Origin: Erodium maritimum
Taxonomy: Eukaryota; Streptophyta; Magnoliopsida; Geraniales; Geraniaceae
Assembly: GCA_963921825.1 (NCBI GenBank)
Contig: OY997588.1
Location: 54,816,803-54,880,802, forward strand
DNA: 64,000 bases
Direction: 5' to 3'
Under the pieces are notes generated by a model. It saw nothing but the letters and a program-made list of their open reading frames with translations. It did no database searches and was not told where the DNA came from. Made by a program: the position numbers and the translations under genes. Each line of letters opens with the position of its first letter. Positions within the stretch are counted from its first letter, which is position 1. Shown here in pieces: positions 45,805 through 56,384 of this stretch.

Positions 45805-46335
45805 TTCCCACTTTGTTTGAACTCTGATTGGCTTCAAACTTGCGACAATATTTATGTTTTTTCAAGGGATTTCTATCAAGATCTGTCATGAATATATTTT
45901 GAAGCACGAAAAAAATAATTTATTTCGGGGCTGATTTAAAAGAAAATTAGATCTGGGTAATTTTTATCAGCACTTTACACTGGTTTTATCAACACTTTAC
46001 ACTGATTTTATCAACACCAGACACTATGTTTATCACCTCATTTTTCAAAACTAAACGTGATTTATGTTTTCCCGCTTCGTTTGAACTCCGATTGGCTTCA
46101 AACTTGTGCCCATATCTTTGTTTTTCAAGGGTTTTCTATCAAGATCAATGATGAATATGTTTTGAAGCAAGGAAAAAATAAATTATTTCGGGACTGATTT
46201 TAAAAAAAAAACTTATATCTGGGTAATTTTTATCAACATTTTACACTGGTTTTATCAACACGTTACACTGGATTTATCAACACTAAACATTGGTTTTATC
46301 ATCTCATTTTCAAAAAACTGAACATAATTTTTATC
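45805..46335. repeat. 264-bp tandem duplication
   Basis: The block starting CCCACTTTGTTTGAACTCTG (about 45808) recurs as CCCGCTTCGTTTGAACTCCG (about 46071), 264 bp later. Both copies continue through GATTGGCTTCAAACTTG, a TTTTGAAGCA segment and TCTGGGTAATTTTTATCA. The copies differ by scattered substitutions. Confidence 0.8.
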
Positions 46336-46634
46336 ACTTCATAACATGTTTTTTATGAACACTGAACACTAATTTTATCAACACTAAACACTAGGTTTAT
46401 CACTAAATTGCATGTGTTTCATCACCGCATTACGTGTTTTTTATCAACATTAAACTTTAGTTTATCACCCTATCAAAATTAAACATGATTTTTATCACCT
46501 TATCACTTGTTTTTTATCACCTTAGTGCGTGTTTTTTTATCAACATTTTAGCACCAATTTGATCACACCTGATATAAAACATTTATTAGTGAAGATTTAT
46601 CAATACTCAACATAATTTTTTTATCACGCCGATA

Positions 46635-46925
46635 TAAATTTTATAGTTAATGTTACAGAGTTTAAACAACAATGTTATAGAATTTAACCATCGATGTTAC
46701 AGAATTTAAAAATCGATGTTACAAAATTGAAAAATCGATATTACAAAATTTACACATCGATGTTATATAATTTAAAAATCGTTGTTACATAATTGAAAGA
46801 TAGATGTTACACAATTTAAATATTTATGTTATAAGATTTAAACATCGATGTTACAGAATTTGTAATCTAGTATTCCACGATTTCACCACCAATGTTACAA
46901 CTCTTACCTACTGATGTTACAAAAT
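46635..46925. repeat. Minisatellite of about 23-bp ATCGATGTTACA units
   Basis: About a dozen degenerate head-to-tail copies of AATTTAAACATCGATGTTAC are present. The ATCGAT core and GTTACA are the most conserved parts. Confidence 0.82.
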
Positions 46926-47526
46926 ATATTTACTGTAATGCTCCAAAAATAAAATTGAACATATCCGTTGGACACAAGACGCCGCATCCGTCTTGCACCT
47001 CACCAGAGCAAACCCACCACACCTCTGATTCACGATGTTTCTACTCCGATTCGATCTTTATTTCAAAAACGAAGAAATATAAATGAGATCTTTCACCACA
47101 TGTTTGCAACGGGATGGACTTAAACAAAAATTGTAACACACATATTAAAAAACCAATCAACACAATATTACCGAAAATTCCTTACGTGTTACATATATTT
47201 ATCACACATATTACATATTTTTCCCACATGTTACAACTTAAAGCCACCCCCACAATTTTCACAACCTTACACTACTCTACTTCCATCTTGGACAAACTTA
47301 CTTTGAATTCAAAGAATCAACCTGAAATTTGCAGAACATGGGTTTTGTGTCATGATCAAGCGTTTCAAAATTGGCCAAGCCTTTTTGTAAAACCCTGCAA
47401 TTTGCAAAACTATACACATTGCAATTTGCAAAACTATACACATTATTCCTATGTCAGGTTTACAAACCCTTTTTGTCTCTCTCTAGCAACCATGATCAAG
47501 TATTTCAAAATTGGTCTTTAATCAAT

Positions 47527-47537
47527 AATCCACTCAA
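47527..47537. repeat. Left TSD of element D
   Basis: AATCCACTCAA is repeated at 49536-49546 after the A tail of the element. Confidence 0.82.
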
Positions 47538-49535
47538 GGAGTACTCGCCCCATTATCAAGGGTCGAAACTCCAAACTGTGGTTCAATTCCCCAACTTGAG
47601 GAGCCAACCAGCTACACCTACGTGCACTTACCTAAATAACTCAGCCGTACCGACCAAACTTATTATCAAGTAGATATATCGGGCTCTACATGTTGCAAAA
47701 CCCTAGCCGTCACTGTAAAGCCTTTCTCCTTGCTCCCTTCCCCACCGGCGGCGTCAAGGGCTCCGACCATAGACGTCGCCGGCGGTGTCCTCTTCGCCAT
47801 CTGCTTCCCTTCCCTTCTTCTCTTTCAGATCGTCGGCTCTTCTTCGTTCTTCCTCCTTGAGCAGCTCTCCACTGCTCGGAGCTTTTTCATGGTCACGGAC
47901 CACGCTGGGTTTCGTCGGAGATGGCGACCTCCGGATTTAGTAGCACGTCCTCTGTTTTCTGGTGGTTCTTCGGCTGTTTTTGCTCACCGGATTTAGTAGC
48001 ACGCTGGAAAGTGTGGCTAGCCGATCTGTTCATGTTCGGGCACTACTGCTCGTGTGGGTTGTGGAGGATCGGGCGGTAGGTTCGGAGGTGGGTTGGGTGG
48101 CGCAGGCTCGGAGTCGGGGGTGTTTTTGGACTGGGTAGGGCAGACCCGGGTCTGATGGGTCGGCCCAGATCTTTCGGGTCGGGCATTTCAGATTTGGGTG
48201 GGTCGGTTTGGGGTCGCGGGTCGGCAACTGATGGGTCGGGTTGGTCTGGGCGTGGTTTCTGGATCTGGGCTTGAGCTCTGGGCCTGGGTCTGGGCTTGGT
48301 TCTGGGCCTGGTTCTGGATATGGACCTGGGTTTGGATCTGGGCTTGGGCTTGCCAGTAGCTCTTCGGCTGGTTTCGATGTCTTCTATGTTGGAGTCGGGA
48401 TTGGATCGAGCTCGGTATTATTACAAGTCTTCCCCTTCGGGTCCTTGCTGTTGTCAGTAAAGGGTTACCTATCTTGATTTCGGAACGCTCAGCTCGCATT
48501 TCAGTTTAGGCTTCTCATCAGTTTTGACGTGTTGTTGCATGTTTGGAGTTTGGAGTTTGTCCTCCGTCTTTTTGGGACTCTTTTTGGTGTTTAATGAATC
48601 TACGTTTCGGAGGGCTGAGTCCGAGCTTCTTCGTGTGCCCTGTCCCTCACGATCTCGGCAAAGCGGTTTCGATGGTGGTCCTTCTCTCAGGTCTTTGGAG
48701 GTGACTAGTTCCTGCTCAGGTCCTGGGAGGCGTTTCTATAGTCTAACGGGTGTGGATCGTTGTTGAGCTACTGTAGCTGCTTCTGGTGCTTCAACCATCC
48801 GGGCACTTCTTGGACTCTGTGGTGTGCCTCGCTGCCTACCGTTCTTTGTTTGGTAATTCCTCTCCCACCTTACCCTTTCATTTATTTCGATTGGCTTCGC
48901 TCCTTCTCGACCCGCTGTTTGGTGTTCGAGCTCGCCGGTATTAAGTGTTGGTGTTGGCCACTGGCGAGTCCTTTAGACTGTTTCTTGGTCTGAAGCCTTT
49001 CGTTTTATTTGTTGGGAGTGGTGTGTCTCAGTGGTTTTTCACTGATACTGTATATGTCGATAGTGGTCCTGGCCACCGGCGTTTTTAGTTCTCTCTTTCT
49101 CGCTAGGATTGAGTGTTACTAATGATACAGGGAGTTTGGTACAACTCTGATTAGGTTTGTAGTGTTTCTTATGTGCTTGCTCTTCTTGGATGGTGGCTTC
49201 TGCCTTGCCCGGTCGTTCAGGGGTTGATCTGGCCTTTCTTGTTGCATTTGGTGGCCTTTCTTGTGGTCTGCCCTTGTTGGCGGTTCTTGTAATCTGCACT
49301 TTCTTTTTCTTGTTGCACTTGGTAGATTTTCTTGTGGTCTGCCCTTGTTGACGGTTCTTGTATTCTGCATCTTCGCTTTCTGGGTTGTATTCTTATCGCC
49401 TTTGGTTTCTGTTGTACCCTGTAAGAAGGCTGCGTACTTCTTGGGCTTTTGGAGGTCAGTAATCTGATTTCTTGCACTCAACTTTCCCCTCGTAAGAGGT
49501 TTAATTTAAATATTGCATTTGCCGATAAAAAAAAC
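47538..49535 (+). mobile_element. Element D: non-autonomous LINE-like retroposon
   Basis: This 2.0 kb insertion has an 11-bp target duplication and an A tail (GATAAAAAAAAC at about 49525). It contains no endonuclease or RT motif. Its last roughly 95 bp (TGGGCTTTTGG ... CTCGTAAGAGGTTTAATTTAA ... TTTGCCGATAAAAAAA) match the 3' end of LINE4 read from 49670 to 49569. It therefore looks like a LINE-derived element mobilised by LINE4-type machinery. The first half has a short frame (47730-47996, starting MLPSPPAASRAPTID) and a Gly/Ser/Pro-repeat frame (48241-48477). Neither matches a known domain. Confidence 0.72.
48230..48360 (+). repeat. GGGCTTGGG-type minisatellite in element D
   Basis: Degenerate 12-bp units (CTGGGCCTGGGTCTGGGCTT) are repeated about ten times. 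In one frame they encode a GSGPGSGLGSGPGSGYGPG stretch. Strong G/T strand bias makes this low-complexity sequence. Confidence 0.8.
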
Positions 49536-49546
49536 AATCCACTCAA
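49536..49546. repeat. Right TSD of element D
   Basis: AATCCACTCAA, identical to 47527-47537. Confidence 0.82.
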
Positions 49547-49553
49547 CTTTTTT

Positions 49554-49568
49554 TTCTCTCCGATTATT
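49554..49568. repeat. Left TSD of LINE4
   Basis: TTCTCTCCGATTATT is repeated at 63640-63654, 14 kb away, at the 5' end of LINE4. This ties the two LINE pieces into one insertion. Confidence 0.82.
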
Positions 49569-50499
49569 TTTTTTGATCGGCAAAACGAGAATTGAAATTA
49601 AACCTCTTTTGAGGTGAAAGAGGAGTTACAATGGATTACGCTAAGAATCCCAAAAGCCCAAAGATAGACGCAGCTATCTGATAAGGGCAAAGCACGTAGG
49701 CAAAGGGAAAATTAAAGAAAGAACACAAATAATACAAGAGCAATAAACCACCCAAAAGCTGAATCAGAAACTTGAGGGTAGATAATTGCAAGGGAGGGTA
49801 GCTTGTGTCACACGAAACCGAGTATAAGGAGTAAATTTTGAAATTTTAAATTTTCCTTGACTAGCTTGGGACTCACGCAAGCCAGCACCACTCCATCTCC
49901 AGAGAACATCACAGGTACACCAGAAAAGAAACACCAGGTAATCAAGCAAGAAACCACAGATCACAGCTGATCCCTCAGCAACCTCAGTAAAAACACCAAA
50001 CTAACACCATTAAGAGACACCAAAGGGAACTGTAGCTAAGAAACCCCTGCACCAGAACTTCAACCAAAACCAAAGAACAGGAAAAAGACCCGCTAAAACC
50101 AAATGTCCCTCAGTAGATCAAAACAACAGCAGAAGCAACCAACACCAGCCAAAACACAGGCCAAGAAGGAAGGCCAAAGACCAAACACTCACCTAGGGGA
50201 CTACTACCCACACATAGAGAAGCAAACAGCAACAAAGCACCTATCTACCACACTCACAAGCAAGACCACCAATCCCAACAAAGAAGGACACCCTCACCAA
50301 CCTTACCCTCTCACTAAAGACCTAACCAGAGCCACCCAACAGCCCAACACCCCCAAACCCAGGCACAAACTAACCTCCAGGATAGGTAATAGTAGTAGTC
50401 CAAGGAAAACATGTTCTTGGATTATTCTTCCACATAGCGAAGGAGAACAAAGAAGAGCTGTTCTTGAGCCTTTAGGATTCCCAGTTGTAAGAATGATTG
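49569..50499 (-). other. LINE4 3' end and untranslated region
   Basis: This is the end of ORF2 and the 3' UTR, closing with CCTCAAAAGAGGTTTAATTT ... TTTTGCCGATC and an A run when read on the minus strand. The AGAGGTTTAATTT...GCCGAT tail is the part shared with element D. Confidence 0.75.
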
Positions 50500-53400
50500 A
50501 CAATATTCAAGAAAATGTCATGAGCAGATAGAGTAGATTCTTGAAAAATATATAAGTTCCTTGCCAACCAAATTTGCCAACAGGTCAGTAGCACTAGACT
50601 TTTCCAAGCTTTTGCTAATTTCTTGAGGGGAACTAAAGAGGACTAAGAGGCCACCAGGACCTTGACAGAGCCAGGGATGATGAGCTTAATCCACCACCAA
50701 GAAGCCACCATTCCCCAAACTTCCCATTCTCTCATACAATGCAAGATAATATGGCTTCCATCTTCAAAATATCATTCACAGATGGGACTTACAATTTCCA
50801 ACAGAGTTAATTTCAAACCTCTTTTGTCAAGAAAGCATTTGGAGGGAATAATATCCAAGCAAGCCGTCCAACCAAATACAGCTATTTTAGGTGGAATCCC
50901 AAGGATCTAGAGATCTTTTGTCCAAGAGAGATTTTGAGAATTTTGAATGCTTTGCTTAGCTAGCAAGGAGTAGAACTTTTTGACTGAAAAACCATTTGAA
51001 TCCCACACCCAATTTAGAATATCTTCCTCATGTGTAAGGATGACCCCATCAAGGATTAATGAGAGAAAATCTTAATTATCTTCTTCCCACCCTCTAGGAT
51101 CTCTTCTGAGATTTAAGTCCCAAACATTATCCTCACAAAGGTCTGCAACCCTGGCCTTCTTTGACTGAGATAGAAAAAATAATCTAGGAAAGAGGTATTT
51201 AAGAGGAGTTTGTCCCCACCAAATGTCCTCCCAGAAGAAGATCCTATCTCCTTTCTCCATTCTCCAAGAGAGACCTTTTAAACCAAAGAAGTCCAGAAAC
51301 CTGGGGTCTTTGATCAGTTTCATAATATGTATCATAAAGCAGCAACTTCCCACTTCAGAGAACTTGCTCAGATCCCATTCCATTGGATCCCAATTGAATT
51401 TTGCACAGATGACTAACTTCCAAAGAGAATTTCTTTCCAAAGCAAACCTCCACCACTACTTGGCAAGCAAAGCCACATTCATTAGCTCTAAATCCTTGAT
51501 TCCCAGCCCACCCTCCTCTTTTGATTTGCACACATTGAACCATGAGGTTTTGCATAGGAGAAGATTTACCATGCCATAAAAACCTTCTCTACCAGCTGAT
51601 CGTTTCTTTGAGAACACCTTTAGGGGCATTGATAATAGAAAAGAAATATAATGGCAGTGCTCCCAGAGTTGACTTCAATAATGTTATTCTTCCACCAAAT
51701 GAGAGCATGTTGGCTTCCCATAATCCCAGAGTTTTTTTTGAATTTTTGGATGATTGTAGATCAAGTTACCTTTCTATTTGGGTTGGCACCAAGAGGAAAC
51801 CCCAGGTAAGTCATTTGCATTGATCCTTTTTGACAATTAAGGATATGAATGAGAGGCATTTCTTCCTCTTCAGATAAATTGAAAGTGTAAGCCTGAGATT
51901 TGTCATAGTTGACTTTTAATCCAGCAGTTGCTTTAAATACCTTAAGAGCATATTTAAGACAAAGAGCTCCTTGCTGTGAAGCTTGCAAGAAGAAGATGGT
52001 ATCATCAACAAACTTCATATGGGAAATCATGGGGCTATTACTCAATTTTATCCCCTGGATGAGGCCATTCTCCACTGAGGCTTTCATTATTTGATTAAGG
52101 CCCTCTCCAACTAGTACAAATAGGAGAGGAGATAAAGCACATCCCTGCCTCAACCCTTTATGTAACTGAAAGTCAAGACTAGGTGATCCATTGATCAAGA
52201 TTGAAACATGAGGTTGAAAACATGCCAGCATCCACATTTTCCACTGAGTCCCAAAGCCCATTTTTGTGAGTAATTTCAATAAAAAATCCCAACTGACATT
52301 GTCAAATGCTTTCTCAAAATCAGCCTTGAATATAAGAGCTTTTTGCTTTGTCTTTTTGATATATTGAACTACTTCTGAAGCAATGAGAATCACATCTGTA
52401 ATTTGCCTGCCTGATATGAAGCCAGTTTTTTCATCTCCAACCAAGAAACCAATTAAAGCCTTTAATCTGATTGACAACAGCTTGGATAAAATCTTGTAAG
52501 GCCATCCCATTAGACTGATAGGTCTGTAGTCATCAAATGTAAGAGGGGAGGGACCTTTGGGAATAAGAGTCATAAAGGATGAATTTGTCCCTTTCCCCAA
52601 AAGTCTAGTCTGATGAAAATGATTGATGAAAAGTAAGAGATCAGGTTTGATTATAGACCAGCACACTTGGAAAAATAACAAAGTAAAGCCATCTGGGCCT
52701 GTAGCTTTATCTCCATTACAGGCCATTCCAGACTGAAGCACTTCCTCTTCTTCAAATGGTCTTTCTAACCACCAAGCTTGTTTAGAGGAAAGGGAGGCAA
52801 AAGGGAGATCATCTAGGTCTAGCTCTTGGGCTGGAGAGGCAGATAATCTATTTGAGAAATGCTTTGCAGCTGCCATTTTTATTTCTTCTGGTTGTGATAA
52901 TGTATCTCCATTAGCCCAGATATGATTGATCATCTTAATAGTACCTTTATAATTTGCAATTCTGTGGAAATATTTAGAGCCCTTATCTCCTTCATCTAAC
53001 CATTTTTTTCTTGCTTTCTGACTCCACAGCTTAGAGTGCAATTTATACTTCTGAATCAAATATGCTTTGAGCTTGCCTCTATCACAACTATCTTTGTCAG
53101 TGAGTCTCCTACTGTTTATCACATTATCTAGCGGATCTATTGAGTTGATCAAACTAGCAATTTGAGTATCAAGTAATCCAAAGATGTTTACATTCCATTC
53201 TTTTAGTTTGGATTTGAGTAGCTTCAATTTCATCCATAACACATAATGAGGGAGCCCTACAACCTGAAAGGAATCCCAGAATCCCTTGACTGCACTTAAA
53301 AATCTTCTATCTTCTGTCCATATATTCAGAAATTTGAAGGGCCTTGCTCCCCAATCCACTTGATTATCAAAGAGCATAATTGGCCTGTGATCTGATATAA

Positions 53401-54049
53401 TTCTTGGAAGGGCAGATTGAGAAAGAGCAGAATAAGAAGATAGGAAATCTCTAGAAACTAAAAATCTATCCAGCTTGGAAGCACTTGATCCCCCACCATA
53501 CCAAGTGTATTTGCCATTTTGCATTGGTAAGTCAACCAATCCAAGCACATTAATAAAATTCTGAAATTGTTGCATATCTCTGGAATATGCTCTTTGAACA
53601 GCCCTATCTTCTATTGCAAGAGTTACATTAAAGTCACCTCCAATCAAGAGAGGAGTCAATGGATTCAGTGTAAGAATAAATCCCATTAAATCATCCCAAA
53701 GCTGTCTTCTGCCACTTCTGGAGCAAGGAGCATATACATTAATAATACAACACCTTTTCTGCAAAGCCTTAGATATACCAATCCAGATGAGAGCTCCATC
53801 CACACACTTAGACTGTGATATAGAGAAGTCATTTGTTTTCCAAAAGGAGATGATACCTACAACTGGAGATGAAATCATCTCCCAACCCCAATTAAGGCCA
53901 CAGGATCTGAGAAACCAAGAGGGAATTTTTTCTAATTTGAATTCCTGCAGCAAAATGAAAGTTGGGGCTTGTTTATGCACCAAACTACTAAAACTCTTCC
54001 TTTTTTGTGAGGAAGAGATGCCTCACACATTCCAGGAGAGGACTTTCAT
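50500..54049 (-). pseudogene. LINE4 ORF2, left copy (endonuclease, RT, tail)
   Basis: The start is the ATG at 54049 (MKVLSWNV), 4 nt after the ORF1 stop. A TGA at 54025-54023 replaces the arginine codon still present in the right copy. A 740-residue open frame then covers endonuclease (LLQEFKLEKIP, NVYAPCSRSGRR, LLIGGDFNVTL, KLDRFLVS, ISDHRPIMLF), linker, and RT (GDKATGPDGFTLLFF, FMTLIPKG, DYRPISLMGWPYKILSK, FKADFEKAFDNVSW, LRQGCALSPLLFVL, HMKFVDDTIFF). The catalytic box is FVDD, where most L1s have FADD. A frameshift at about 51760 precedes the zinc-tail region (51440-51072, WRMEKGDRIFFWEDIW; then IWLARNLYIF near 50580). Confidence 0.93.
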
Positions 54050-54155
54050 ATCTTTAATCAGAAAAGGCAGTGCCTGGCAAGCTAGGATCTTCAAAATCCT
54101 TGTCCAGGTCTACATAATCATCCTCAGAGCCCACTTCAATCTCCACACAAGAATT
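52737..54155 (-). repeat. Left copy of the 1,419-bp LINE4 direct repeat
   Basis: It matches 61507-62925 without indels. The right limit (GAATT at 54151-54155) is at the edge of a T9 run in the other copy, and the left limit is AGCACTTCC. Confidence 0.93.
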
Positions 54156-56369
54156 GGGCCTAGCTTTGGACTCGGACCCGGGTCTGGGCCAGGTCTGGGT
54201 CGGATCCGGGTCAACCCGGGTTTATTTGAAAAATGTTTTAAAATCAGATTTAATTATCGGATTTAATTAATTCAAGGTGAGAAATTGAAAGGATAAAATT
54301 GGGTTAAATCAGTGGACCTTTGGACGATTACCGTTTTGATTGGACTTTTTCTTTGTCAAACTAGACGGGACTTCGCCCGAGCGCAAAGGCTTGGACCCGA
54401 GCTAGAAGAACGAAGATCACGCCGGAATGTGAAGAACGGAGTTGTGACCACTCGAGCGTTCAGCAGAGTTTTATTAGAGGAAGACCTCGAGGTAGGGAAA
54501 GTCTTAATTTCTTAATTAACGCTTAGTATGCATGATTAGGATAATAAAATCGGAAAGGTCCTAGAATTGCCTATAGGATGCGAATAACTAGAATAATCGT
54601 CTTTCATTTATTAATAACCGGAAGTGTCTAGAATGCATGTTTAGGATGAAGATGACTAGTGTAACTCGCTTTCAATACTTGGGAATTGATTTACTGGTAG
54701 AGAGGCTGTGAAGAGCTCTCGGATTAGTTGTGTGTTAGGTTCACATGATTGGTTGTTAGTTAGTAGGAGATCAAGAGTCTAATGGAACTAGTTTACTTTA
54801 CTGTTGATTAGTGGAATGTTTGCTTGATTGGTTGAACGATTGTGTTGTTATAACTGTTGATTGAATGGTTGATCGAGTATGACTGGTTGTGCCAAGGAGG
54901 CACGATCAGGTGATCGATTGACCGGTGGAGAGCAAATGGTAAGTGATGGTAAGGGTAATTATGGGTATGAATCCTGTGTGGTGTTTATTGATGAACTTGT
55001 GTATTTCTATGATTGTTTGTGGACCCTGCGGGGCTTTGTTGATAGATTCTGCGGGATTCAGGTTAGGGTACCCGCACCGTTGAGGATTCCGGTGCAGGGA
55101 TAGTTTACGAGAAGGATTAATGGTGATTTGGTATGGTACCCACACCGTTGAGGATTCCGGTGTGGGGAGCGGTTTACCCTACGGGGCATTGGTTACTGGA
55201 TATACACCGTGGAGGATTCCGGTGCAGATAATGGTTTACCCTGCGGGGCTTTGGTTATTGGACCTACACCGTTGAGGAGTCCGGTGTAGGAAGAGAAATG
55301 ATTAATGGTACCCACACTGTTGAGGAGTCCGGTGTGGGAATGGTTTACGGGAATGATTAGAGCCGGAGGGCATTGATTATTGAACCCTACGGGGTAGTTG
55401 GATGGATTACTTCGTGAGAGATGGTTACTATGGTTTCACCCAAGTGTATGCGTCCTACGGGAGCACTACCTTGGTTCCCTAGGACATATGGTCCTTTGGA
55501 TACGTTTCCGAGAATACCGATGATATGCGTCCTCCTAAGGATGTTTCTGGTATTCGCGACGTTATACGTCTTTGTGACGTTATGCGTCTCCTCTGGACTG
55601 AGGGAAAATCTGATATGATATGGATACTCTGGTAGATCGATATATGGGAACCGAGGTGATCCCAGAATCTATCCATGGATCGGAGGCTTGAGAAAGCAAG
55701 TGGTTGGCGTGATATCAATTACTCCCATTTTAATCGTTACGTTACGTTTTAGTGTTTTCATGGAATCTTTTAAGCTACTGGTATCGTCGAAAAAGCGATA
55801 CTATTTCATTTCACCGATTCTATAGTCTTTCATCGATTACTAGTGTTTACTCGTTTCCAGTTGTGATGGTTTTCCATTTTATTATAACGTTCTCCATGTG
55901 TTCGTTGGGAAGTTATCGTTATGCGCTAGTGTTCTCGGTGCTTTTTTTTTGTTTATTATAGTTTTTGGTCTAAGACTTTTAAGCACTTTGTAACAACGAA
56001 CTAAAGTAGTTTATTATTAAACTTGGAGGCTAAAGTTGTTTACGATTTTTCCTACTGAGCGTAAGCTCACCCCTTTTTGTTTATTTGTTGTGTGTACAGG
56101 TGTATTGAGATCTGGGAAATTCGAGGCTCGGGAGCTTCCGGATGTTTGAGGGTTGTATTAGAGGTGTATTGGTCCGTTTTGTTGAACTTTATTTACCTTA
56201 TGTTACCTGTCAAGTTTTGACACCTTATTTTAATTTTGGAGTGAATTATTGAGAAATTCTTTGGATTCGCTTTCAGTTTTAAAGGATTTTATTACAGTTT
56301 CACTACTTTTATCTCGATTGTTTTCGGCCACGTCTCGAGTCCGGCCAAAACCGGATTTGGGGTGTGACA
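54156..56369 (+). repeat. 5'-truncated LTR of gypsy C
   Basis: It ends GGGGTGTGACA right before the primer site. Inside are the tandem hairpin units (about 55065-55345), a TGAGCGTAAGCTCA hairpin (56056-56069) and an acceptor-like TGTGTGTACAG (to 56099), in the same order as the A/B LTRs. Overall sequence similarity to A/B is otherwise low. The first bases (GGGCCTAGCTTTGG) are not an LTR start. Confidence 0.82.
55065..55345 (+). repeat. Tandem hairpin units in the gypsy C LTR
   Basis: Five units of the form CACCG-TTGAGGATTC-CGGTG occur at roughly 55070, 55141, 55205, 55265 and 55312, joined by spacers with GTTTACCCTRCGGGG. Outer stem bases differ between units but usually still pair, as in CCCACACCG/CGGTGTGGG and CCTACACCG/CGGTGTAGG. 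Confidence 0.82.
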
Positions 56370-56372
56370 ATT

Positions 56373-56384
56373 TGGTATCAGGGC
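56373..56384 (+). promoter_or_regulatory. Primer binding site of gypsy C
   Basis: TGGTATCAGGGC lies 3 nt after the LTR. It equals the initiator-Met site of A/B except for one change (A to G at position 10). Confidence 0.85.

Larger units (their letters stand above)
45431..47526. other. AT-rich unassigned region with tandem arrays
   Basis: I see no gene or known transposon domain. It holds a 264-bp tandem duplication, an array of TTTTATCAACACT-type units, an array of GATGTTACAGAATTTA-type units, and a 23-bp doublet (CAATTTGCAAAACTATACAC, about 47400-47445). The stretch GAACAAATCTAAGTCATCCA near 45660 resembles text seen in many plant DNA-transposon ends, but I find no matching inverted end. 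The short plus-strand frames at 46892-47673 look incidental. Confidence 0.5.

Noticed and set aside
45600..47050. Possible Mutator-like or Helitron element
   Set aside because: GAACAAATCTAAGTCATCCA resembles text at some plant element ends, but no inverted partner, TSD or CTRR-hairpin end was found.
47575..47592. Pol III B-box-like GGTTCAATTCC near the 5' end of element D, suggesting a tRNA-derived SINE head
   Set aside because: I could not find a matching A box at the right distance, and D is much longer than a SINE. A single B-box match is weak evidence.
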